NCBI GenBank assembly: GCA_045603125.1
Contig: JAZULN010000119.1
Span: 1-14,173 of the forward strand
Reading direction: 5' to 3'
Source of the DNA: CAKSFT01 sp045603125
GTDB taxonomy: Bacteria > Bacillota > Clostridia > UBA1381
Length of the DNA stretch: 14,173 nucleotides
The notes beneath the pieces are model-generated. The model was not told the DNA's origin. It saw nothing but the letters and a program-made list of their open reading frames with translations, and did not search any database. The position numbers and the translations under genes were made by a program. Shown here in pieces: positions 1 to 6,540 of this stretch (positions are counted from its first letter, which is position 1; each line of letters starts with the position of its first letter).

Positions 1-12
1 AAAGAAAACAAA

Positions 13-201
13 ATGGCTTTGATATTAAAAAGGCTGGGATTGGGAAGCATAATTACAGGAGTCATTGTGAGTGTTGTTATGATTAATCTTGGAAAAATAC
101 CCGTTTTCTTCGGTTCTTTGGCATGTACATTGTTTTTAGGAATTCCAATTCTCGCTTTTGCAGAAATTATAAAATTACTTGAAGCAATTAAAAATAAATA
201 A
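13..201 (+). CDS. Small two-helix membrane protein, hypothetical (possibly 5'-truncated)
   Basis: This is a 62-residue protein made almost wholly of two hydrophobic stretches, about residues 10-26 and 29-50, joined by a short GKIP turn. It ends in a charged segment, FAEIIKLLEAIKNK. The two helices followed by an AEII-x-LL-x-x-I tail recall small uncharacterised membrane proteins common in Clostridia; this is recall, not a search. No function is assigned. The ATG at 13 has only 12 bases before it in the window, with no clear Shine-Dalgarno site. The same frame stays open to base 1 (K-E-N-K before the Met), so the visible part may be the C-terminal end of a longer protein. It is the only plus-strand gene and converges on the SLH protein gene, sharing its terminator. 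Existence as a gene is fairly likely because a good terminator follows 9 bases after the stop codon. Confidence 0.55.
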   Translation: MALILKRLGLGSIITGVIVSVVMINLGKIPVFFGSLACTLFLGIPILAFAEIIKLLEAIKNK

Positions 202-210
202 TCGCAACAA

Positions 211-237
211 AAAATCGGGCAAATGCCCGATTTTTTT
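211..237. terminator. Bidirectional intrinsic terminator between convergent genes
   Basis: A perfect 10-bp stem (AAAATCGGGC at 211-220 paired with GCCCGATTTT at 225-234) closes a four-base AAAT loop. On the plus strand it is followed by a run of T to 237. On the minus strand the mirrored run is TTTTTT (plus-strand A at 209-214). It therefore fits rho-independent termination in both directions: for the small gene ending at 201 and for the SLH gene, whose stop codon (236-238) overlaps the outer T run. Confidence 0.9.
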
Positions 238-2482
238 ACGATAACACTATTATCCTCACTCTTCCGTTATCGGAATAGAGTGATACCTGATAGTCATCTT
301 TTAACTCACCAAATTCATCTTGGGTAATCATATTGAAAACTGTTGCATCCGGCGTCTTTTTTAAGTAAATCTCAACCTTATCCGACATCTGATACACCTT
401 TTCGCCAACAGTCACATAAGATCCCGAAACTTCCACGTCGCCTCTTATAGTAACTTTTGAAAGAGGTGTCATCGACTGAACGCTTCTTCCGTCACTCTCA
501 ATTTTCACAACATTTCCCGCCTCTACGCTAAAAGCAGTGCCGTTAGTTGAAAATGCCACCGTATTCCCCTTTGACAGATACTCATAGCTTCCCGAAATCA
601 TCATATCATTACCGGTGCTATCGGCTTTTGTAACAATACCATAGGTATGCATATCCCCTGTCACATCATTTAAAATCAACGATTTTATCTTGCCGTCAGC
701 AGTTTTCTCAACATAAAGAATATCTGAATCTGAAAGCGTAACCCCGTCTAATCTTTGGGGATAGACCGAGGCATAAACTGAATTTTCGCTGGCAATGAGC
801 GTCGATACTTCCATAACCTTTAAATCATCTGCAAGTTGAGATTTTCCAAGAGTCTTTTCTCCCCACCTGAAATTCCCGAATACTCCGTGGTTTTGAGATA
901 CCTTTGAAACTCTCGCCACACCATCTTCCAGTTTAACCATAACCACACTGTTTTTTATAGAGCTATAGTTTTTATCGGTTATGTATTCAGGAGCCTCGCC
1001 CGACGGAAGTATTACCTTTACATAAGGTCTTGTAACATCAGAGCCGGATACGGTAGTCACCTTGTTTCCAACTTCCGCTAAAAAGCCGTAAACTTTTGTG
1101 TCCCCATTGTCGGTTGTTAAAACATCGGCTATAGCACCGTCTTTACCTAGTAATAGCGTTACTGTGTCGCCATAAGAAAACTCGCCGTTAGAGGACAGTT
1201 TTGAAAAAGCATCTACTCCCTCAAGCTGATATGTAGTGCCCGAGACTGTAACCGATGACGGCGCATCTTTATTAGGCATTGCCGCCTCATAGATACCTGT
1301 TACCTTCTTCGAATAAGCAAGGAAAACATTGAGATTTTCCATATAATATACTATGTCGTTAACCTTTACATCGGAAAGGTTTGCCTTAACTCCATCTCTC
1401 ATAACCGATGCCGACTCGCCGCCTGAAAAGGCGTTATACCAAGAAGATGTCTTTACGGTTTTTGGTCCAACAGTTGTTCCTTTTGTGCACATCACATAGT
1501 CAATTTTATTATTGGATTTATAGCTGACCCTCAAAACATCTCCCATCTTTAAAGTTGAAAGTGCACTCTGTGCCGTAACTCTCTGGGCGTCTTTATAAAA
1601 TACCGTGTCCATATCCACGTCTATCTGGTTGAAATTGCCGTCTTTATATGTAACGATTCCGTTACCCAAAACAGAATATACCATTTCCTCACCACCGCCT
1701 TCGCCAAGGCCGTCGGGGATAAAGGAAACAACAGTATCTCCATTTCTTAAAACCAAACTTCCTCTTTTTCCGAGATTTCCCAAATCAAGGCTTTTAGCAT
1801 AGTTATATGTCCCTGATGAGGTAAATACTTTACCGTCCGGCACAGACGGATCCTCATTTATTGTTGAAATCAATACAACGTCGTCGACTATTGTTCGGTT
1901 AAAGCTTTGAAGTTGAGTATTTTGTGTCCCTTTTATCTTAGTGTTTAATGTATTATATGAAAGCTTTGCCATGTCACGACGGGTAAGCTTTTCGCCAACA
2001 TTTCTTTCGATATCATCTAAAAGCCCAATGTTTTTTGCAATACCCATCTGACCATCGGGCCAGCTGCTGCCAAAATCCTGGTCTGTGTAGCCAAGAACTC
2101 GCAAAAACATTGTCACCGCCTCTTCATATAGCACGTGATTTCCCGGACGAAAAGTCGCATCAAGATACCCTTTTATAAGTCCATTTTTAATGCCCACGGT
2201 TATATAAGGCGATGCCCAATGAGTATATGGGACATCGCTAAATGGTGAGGTTTTGCTCCCCAAAGCCACCGAGTCCCTAAATGATGATGTGGCAACCACC
2301 ATCTTAGTACATTCCGCACGGGACACTAAATCGTCGTACCGCATATTGCCATCGGGGTCACCCTGCATAATGGAGAGTTCCTCCAACAACCCCTTGACAT
2401 TATCAGAATATACAGGGGCTGCAACAACCGACACCGTCGGCAGCATAAGTACTGACAAAATTAAAGATATAATCTTCTTCAT
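236..2482 (-). CDS. Secreted SLH-domain surface protein with C-terminal beta-repeats
   Basis: This 748-residue protein starts with a Sec signal peptide (MKK, hydrophobic residues 4-20, small residues at 21-22), so it should be exported. Residues about 25-180 hold three SLH-like modules, the clearest being the second (about 80-130, FSDVPYTHWASPYI then NGLIKGY). SLH modules in the family bind secondary cell-wall polymer, so the protein is probably wall-attached. From about 240 to the end, roughly eight degenerate repeats occur 60-76 residues apart. Each has a beta-strand, a D/N-G turn and another beta-strand, e.g. near 314, 374, 437, 509, 585, 655 and 729. No catalytic motif was recognised and the ligand is unknown. 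The ATG is preceded by AAAGGAAG about 10 bases upstream and lies 22 bases after the permease stop. This makes it the last gene of the exporter operon, ended by the hairpin at 211-237. The SLH call is firm; the role of the repeats is open. Confidence 0.9.
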   Translation of the reverse strand: MKKIISLILSVLMLPTVSVVAAPVYSDNVKGLLEELSIMQGDPDGNMRYDDLVSRAECTKMVVATSSFRDSVALGSKTSPFSDVPYTHWASPYITVGIKNGLIKGYLDATFRPGNHVLYEEAVTMFLRVLGYTDQDFGSSWPDGQMGIAKNIGLLDDIERNVGEKLTRRDMAKLSYNTLNTKIKGTQNTQLQSFNRTIVDDVVLISTINEDPSVPDGKVFTSSGTYNYAKSLDLGNLGKRGSLVLRNGDTVVSFIPDGLGEGGGEEMVYSVLGNGIVTYKDGNFNQIDVDMDTVFYKDAQRVTAQSALSTLKMGDVLRVSYKSNNKIDYVMCTKGTTVGPKTVKTSSWYNAFSGGESASVMRDGVKANLSDVKVNDIVYYMENLNVFLAYSKKVTGIYEAAMPNKDAPSSVTVSGTTYQLEGVDAFSKLSSNGEFSYGDTVTLLLGKDGAIADVLTTDNGDTKVYGFLAEVGNKVTTVSGSDVTRPYVKVILPSGEAPEYITDKNYSSIKNSVVMVKLEDGVARVSKVSQNHGVFGNFRWGEKTLGKSQLADDLKVMEVSTLIASENSVYASVYPQRLDGVTLSDSDILYVEKTADGKIKSLILNDVTGDMHTYGIVTKADSTGNDMMISGSYEYLSKGNTVAFSTNGTAFSVEAGNVVKIESDGRSVQSMTPLSKVTIRGDVEVSGSYVTVGEKVYQMSDKVEIYLKKTPDATVFNMITQDEFGELKDDYQVSLYSDNGRVRIIVLS

Positions 2483-2504
2483 TTATTTTTCTTCCTTTCA
2501 AAGT

Positions 2505-3686
2505 CTATTCAAAACGCAATGCATCGATAGGATTTAAGTTCGCTGCATTTTTTGCCGGTAAAAATCCAAATATTATACCAATACCAACCGATACCGAAAA
2601 CGCCAAAACTATAGCCGAAATCGACGGCAGAACGGTGATTTTCAAGAAATTACCCACAACATATGCAAAAATCGACCCGACAATAATCCCTAAGATTCCG
2701 CCAATGCCGCTTACCGTTCCAGCTTCTATAACAAACTGCTGCATAATATGGCGTTTTTTTGCACCAAGCGACTTTCTTATGCCGATTTCCTTAGTTCTTT
2801 CGGTTACCGACACAAGCATTATATTCATAATACCGATACCGCCCACCAAAAGCGAGATTCCGGCAATTAAAACCAATGACCCTTTTAATGTGTCCATAAG
2901 CTTATTCATTTCATCTAATATTTCCTGAGTGGCAATCAGATTATAGTAATCGCTGCTACCTAAAATTTCGGTAAGTTTTACCTCTAAAACAGCCTTTGCC
3001 CTGTCCATATCATTTGCATCATTCATCGCCACAACGTAGTTACTGATAGTTGAATTCCACGACATTTTAGTGGCGTTTTTATAGGGAATATAGAGGCATT
3101 GGTCACTCGACCCCTCCGACGAATCCGCCTTTTCCTCCAAAACGCCGACAATCGTATAAGGCTCGCCGTTTATCTTTATCGTTTTATCAATGGCATTGCC
3201 CTTACCGTAATATTCCTGCTCGTAATATGTACCAATTACGCAGACTTTCAGCATTTTATCAATATCTACATACTGTAAAAACCGACCTTGAGTTGTAGCA
3301 AGATCATCGATGTCATCGTAAGTTTCATCAACTCCCGTTACCGATGCGTTAGTACTATCCGACGAATCGGGTGATTTAATATTTGCGGTCGCGGTCACCT
3401 TTGGTGAGCAATAAGCATAGAGTTCAGGGTTTTCGTCAACCAACTCATACATATCCTCAGGCTCTACATATCGCGTACCACCACGTGGCGTTATCATAAC
3501 GGTGATATTATTCATACCAAAGCTTTCAAACGCATCGGAAACCTGACCTGTAATACCGTCCATTATACTTACTAAAATTATAACCGCCGCAACACCTATA
3601 ATAATGCCGAGCATTGTGAGGAAGGACCGCATCTTGTTTGTGCGAATACTTGAAAACGCAAGACCTATAGTCTTTGATAGATTCAT
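2505..3686 (-). CDS. MacB/YknZ-type ABC transporter permease (FtsX-like)
   Basis: This 393-residue inner-membrane permease has the MacB topology. Helix 1 is at about residues 21-43 (after the RTNKMRSFLTMLGIIIG signature). A large extracytoplasmic domain follows at about 45-268, then three C-terminal helices at about 271-295, 322-348 and 355-378. The motif SVTERTKEIGIRKSLGA (293-309) is the usual FtsX/MacB coupling region, and the C-terminus reads NPIDALRFE. In this family the permease does not pump through a channel but transmits ATP-driven motion to the outer domain and adaptor; substrates include peptides, lipoproteins and toxins. Here the ATPase is a separate gene, as in Bacillus YknYZ, not fused as in E. 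coli MacB. The start ATG overlaps the ATPase stop codon in ATGA (3683-3686), which suggests translational coupling. The substrate cannot be told from the sequence. Confidence 0.93.
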   Translation of the reverse strand: MNLSKTIGLAFSSIRTNKMRSFLTMLGIIIGVAAVIILVSIMDGITGQVSDAFESFGMNNITVMITPRGGTRYVEPEDMYELVDENPELYAYCSPKVTATANIKSPDSSDSTNASVTGVDETYDDIDDLATTQGRFLQYVDIDKMLKVCVIGTYYEQEYYGKGNAIDKTIKINGEPYTIVGVLEEKADSSEGSSDQCLYIPYKNATKMSWNSTISNYVVAMNDANDMDRAKAVLEVKLTEILGSSDYYNLIATQEILDEMNKLMDTLKGSLVLIAGISLLVGGIGIMNIMLVSVTERTKEIGIRKSLGAKKRHIMQQFVIEAGTVSGIGGILGIIVGSIFAYVVGNFLKITVLPSISAIVLAFSVSVGIGIIFGFLPAKNAANLNPIDALRFE

Positions 3687-4444
3687 CCTTCTCCCTCCCC
3701 TTCACCGGTTATGCGAAGGGTTGATTTTATGATTTCATCCCCCAACGCATCTCCGTCATAAATGATTCTGCCGTCCTGGATACGGATTACCCGCTTTGCC
3801 TTGGCGGCAATAGAGTTATCATGAGTAATAAGGATTATTGTGTTTCCTTGATTATTTAATTCGATAAGAAAATCTATCACTTCACGGCTGGTTTTAGAAT
3901 CAAGTGCTCCCGTCGGCTCGTCTGCCAAAATTACTGACGGATTTCCCGCAAGTGCTCTTGCAATAGAGGCTCTTTGCTGTTGACCGCCCGATAACTGAGA
4001 TGGTTTATTTTTTGCCTTATCCAAAATCCCGACTCTCTCCAACGCCTCTTTTGCAAATTTTGTCTGTTCACTTTCCTTTAACCCCTTATATAAAAGGGGA
4101 AGCTTCACATTATCTAAAATATTTAATTTTGGAAGAAGGTTATACTGTTGGAATATAAAACCAAGGGTCTTATTTCTGATTTCTGCCTGCTCATCGTCGG
4201 AAAGGTTACTGACATCTTTTCCTTTTAAAAAGTATTTACCGCTTGTGGGCACATCAAGACAACCTATAATATTCATACAGGTGGATTTACCGCTACCCGA
4301 CTGTCCGATTATAGCCACAAATTCGCCCTGATAGATAGAGAAGGAAACGCCATCTAGTGCCCTTACCTCGCTGTCCCCCATCTGATATATTTTATAGATG
4401 TCCTGAAATTCAACCAAGGGTGTGGAATTTAAAACTTTATCCAT
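3683..4444 (-). CDS. MacB/LolD/YknY-type ABC transporter ATP-binding protein
   Basis: This 253-residue cytoplasmic ATPase has every ABC motif intact. Walker A is GQSGSGKST (47-55), the Q-loop is FIFQQ with Gln about 99, the signature is LSGGQQQR (141-148), Walker B is VILADEP (Asp165, Glu166), the D-loop is ALD (170-172) and the switch is THD (His198). The LSGGQQQRASIARAL and NLLPKLNILDNV stretches are typical of the LolD/MacB/YknY group, which pairs with FtsX-like permeases. It follows the adaptor by 15 bases with a strong AAGGGGG site about 7 bases before the ATG, and overlaps the permease by 4 bases. Its last residues, GEGEGEG, are encoded by the purine-rich stretch that is also the ribosome binding site of the permease, so the tail may be shaped by that constraint and not by function. 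Confidence 0.95.
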   Translation of the reverse strand: MDKVLNSTPLVEFQDIYKIYQMGDSEVRALDGVSFSIYQGEFVAIIGQSGSGKSTCMNIIGCLDVPTSGKYFLKGKDVSNLSDDEQAEIRNKTLGFIFQQYNLLPKLNILDNVKLPLLYKGLKESEQTKFAKEALERVGILDKAKNKPSQLSGGQQQRASIARALAGNPSVILADEPTGALDSKTSREVIDFLIELNNQGNTIILITHDNSIAAKAKRVIRIQDGRIIYDGDALGDEIIKSTLRITGEGEGEG

Positions 4445-4459
4445 TTAAAATCCCCCTTA

Positions 4460-6109
4460 TTATCTCATACCGCCACGGTTACCCTGTGGCATTCCACCTC
4501 CGGCCATTCCACCGCCCGGCATACCGCCGCCTGCCGACATTCCACCCATCATGGCAGCCATACCGGCACTTTTACCCGACGCCTGAATCTGCGGAATATA
4601 AACTATATCGCCTTCGGATAATCCCGACTTGATTTCAATATACTGATCGTTATATACACCGGTTTCTACCTTAACCGAGTAAAAACCATCAGGTGCTTTA
4701 TCTTTTTCGCCCTTCTTTTCACCCTTTACATATACTATATCACCACGATTTACTGCCGCCACCGGCACCGCAAGAACTCCTTTTGTTTCGGAGGTTATAA
4801 CCTCAACATCTATATTCATACCGGGCAGTAAATCCTCGTCAAAATCGGTAATTATAATGGTGACCGGATAGGTTGTAACACCGCCCGATGTTGTACCGTT
4901 TACCGAAATATTTGAAACCTCTCCGTTATATCGTCTACCTTCCACCGCATCTGATGTAATTATTACCTTTTGCCCGATTTTTACGTTTTTAATGTCCAGT
5001 TCGTCAACCGCAAGTTCACATTCAAGGCTTGACATATCATAAATTACCGCCATCTCTTTTGACATAGTCTGGCTATCAAGCTTATCCCCGGCTTTTACGT
5101 TTTTGGTGACAACCGTACCCGAAATCGGGGCGGTAATTGTGTAGTCTTCCAAACGCTTTTCGGCATTTTCACGGGATATCTGAGAAGACTCTAATGATAA
5201 CTGCGACGATTTTAGACTATCCGAAACAATGTCGCTCAAAATATGTATAATAGGAGTTCCGGATACCACTCTTGTTCCTTCCATAACATAGACCGCATCA
5301 ACATCACCTGATGCCTCGGCAGTTATGGTTTTTTCTGCGATATACTTAAATTCTCCCGCCGAATTGCAGGCATATTCGCCCACCGTTGCGGTTGCGGTTT
5401 CACCGGCAGTAAGAACACCCGGATTTTTTACCTTAATTTCAACAGTTCTTACCAAAGTGTTGCCAACAGACGCATAACCGCTTGAATTTACCTTAGTAAC
5501 TGTACCCAAAATCTCCTCACCGTTTGATGAAATTCTAACCGTTGCAGTAGATCCTACATAAATATTGTTAGCATCGGCGTCGTTGAAGGTAAGGGTTAAA
5601 ATCAAGTATGAGTCGTCATAGACATCGGCAATTTTTGTGCCTTGATTTACCGCATCTCCCGATTTTACATATAGGTTTTTTATAACCCCCGAAATATCGG
5701 ATTTTACCGTAAGATTATTATACTTTTCCACCGCATTTTCATAATCCATCTGCGATCTTTTATAGGAAATCTCGGAGTTTTCTATTGTATTTTTAGCATC
5801 AGTTGAGTCGATTTCATATAATATATCACCCTCTGCCACAACATCGCCCTGCTCGAAGTTTGCCGATATAACATCCCCCGAAACAAGGGCGGTAATGCTA
5901 TATTGGTCTTTTGGCATAACCACCGCCGAGCCGGTAATGGATGAGGTAATGTTTTGCTTCTGAGCCTTTGCCTCAACTCCTAAAACTGCCATAGTTTCCT
6001 TGCTTTTCTTAAAGGAAAACCCAACTATTAAAGCAATAACCACAAGAATAATCCCCGCAATTATCCATAGCTTTTTCTTTGATTTTTTATTATTTATACC
6101 TTTTTTCAT
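4460..6109 (-). CDS. MacA/YknX-like membrane-fusion adaptor with duplicated core
   Basis: This 549-residue adaptor is the likely extracytoplasmic partner of the ATPase and permease that follow. It starts with a Lys-rich N-terminus and one membrane anchor (about 14-32). Then come two copies of the adaptor core. In copy one, lipoyl halves at about 71-101 and 134-163 flank a helical hairpin, followed by a beta-barrel to about 245. In copy two, lipoyl halves at about 261-291 and 333-369 flank a hairpin, followed by a barrel to about 440. The copies resemble each other visibly (SQ...ENA..K...ISG......VK.GD at about 119-152 and 308-342). A membrane-proximal-type domain runs about 444-510, and a Gly/Met-rich tail (GGGMPGGG type) fills about 511-549. 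MacA and YknX are nearer 370-380 residues, so the extra length is the duplication plus tail. The ATG has an AGAAGGG-type site 7 bases upstream and a promoter candidate before it. Substrate unknown. Confidence 0.93.
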   Translation of the reverse strand: MKKGINNKKSKKKLWIIAGIILVVIALIVGFSFKKSKETMAVLGVEAKAQKQNITSSITGSAVVMPKDQYSITALVSGDVISANFEQGDVVAEGDILYEIDSTDAKNTIENSEISYKRSQMDYENAVEKYNNLTVKSDISGVIKNLYVKSGDAVNQGTKIADVYDDSYLILTLTFNDADANNIYVGSTATVRISSNGEEILGTVTKVNSSGYASVGNTLVRTVEIKVKNPGVLTAGETATATVGEYACNSAGEFKYIAEKTITAEASGDVDAVYVMEGTRVVSGTPIIHILSDIVSDSLKSSQLSLESSQISRENAEKRLEDYTITAPISGTVVTKNVKAGDKLDSQTMSKEMAVIYDMSSLECELAVDELDIKNVKIGQKVIITSDAVEGRRYNGEVSNISVNGTTSGGVTTYPVTIIITDFDEDLLPGMNIDVEVITSETKGVLAVPVAAVNRGDIVYVKGEKKGEKDKAPDGFYSVKVETGVYNDQYIEIKSGLSEGDIVYIPQIQASGKSAGMAAMMGGMSAGGGMPGGGMAGGGMPQGNRGGMR

Positions 6110-6141
6110 AAAATTTCCCTTCTCTCCATTTTATGTTTTTC

Positions 6142-6160
6142 ATTCTAACACAGATTTGTG
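6142..6160 (-). promoter_or_regulatory. Candidate extended -10 promoter and overlapping near-palindrome for the exporter operon
   Basis: On the minus strand, TGTTAGAAT gives an extended -10 element (TG at 6149-6150, TAGAAT at 6142-6147), about 32 bases before the adaptor start. No -35 box at normal spacing is convincing; TTGTTA lies 23 bases away, too far. Directly upstream and overlapping the TG is the near-palindrome CACAAATCTGTG (6149-6160, 10 of 12 positions symmetric), which could be a repressor site. The promoter is plausible because a terminator sits just upstream at 6219-6242. The operator role is a guess. Confidence 0.45.
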
Positions 6161-6218
6161 AATTCGCTATTAACAAAGGGTAAAATTTTTATTATTATTT
6201 CATTTAAAAGACCAAAAA

Positions 6219-6242
6219 GGTTGTAGGCTTATGCCTACAACC
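6219..6242 (-). terminator. Intrinsic terminator of the rnc-smc-ftsY operon
   Basis: On the minus strand a perfect 10-bp stem (GGTTGTAGGC paired with GCCTACAACC) closes an ATAA loop and is followed by TTTTTGGTCTTTT. It lies 9 bases after the stop of the Dabb gene. The U-run is interrupted by GG, so termination may be incomplete, but no competing plus-strand gene would explain the hairpin. It separates the housekeeping block from the exporter operon. Confidence 0.8.
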
Positions 6243-6251
6243 CCGTACATT

Positions 6252-6536
6252 TTAAAAATTAAAATCTACAGCAATCCTTGACTCTACCACACTTCTTACA
6301 AACTTTCTTACCTCTTGATGAGCCGGGTGTTGGTCATAGATTTCCAAATCCTTTTTGCTTTCAAATTCGGTAATAAGGACTATATCATACTCCCCGCCAT
6401 TTTCGTTAATTCCAACCTGAAGGCTCTTAATCTCGTCAATCACACCAACCAATGCTTCTAAACGCGACTTTATGCCTGCCATATTCTCTGCCTTATTTTC
6501 TTCCTTCATCTTCCAAGTTACAATGTGTTTTAACAT
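6252..6536 (-). CDS. Dabb-fold (stress-responsive alpha/beta-barrel) family protein
   Basis: This 94-residue protein matches the small ferredoxin-like Dabb family: it starts MLKHIVTWKMKE (first strand), has a middle helix, then YDIVLITEFESKKDL and YDQHPAHQEV (the typical strand and His-Pro-x-His segment near 70-73), ending RIAVDF. Dabb proteins are small dimers; some plant and bacterial members act in stress or as cyclases, but most have no known reaction, so none is claimed. A longer reading frame begins at a TTG (6557) inside ftsY. The ATG at 6536 is chosen because GAGGAGGAG (6544-6552) sits 7 bases before it and because the family begins at this Met. The binding site is formed by the last Glu codons of ftsY, and the stop of ftsY is only 4 bases before the start, so the two are surely cotranscribed. 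It is the last gene before the terminator. Confidence 0.85.
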   Translation of the reverse strand: MLKHIVTWKMKEENKAENMAGIKSRLEALVGVIDEIKSLQVGINENGGEYDIVLITEFESKKDLEIYDQHPAHQEVRKFVRSVVESRIAVDFNF

Positions 6537-6540
6537 AATT

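Noticed and set aside
2253..2537. Plus-strand frame of 94 codons opposite the start of the SLH gene
   Set aside because: It is opposite the signal peptide, SLH coding region and the short gap before the permease, with no ribosome binding site or likeness to known proteins.
236..6109. The exporter block as a horizontally acquired island
   Set aside because: No integrase, transposase, tRNA or flanking repeats were seen, and base use and ribosome binding sites look like those of the housekeeping block.
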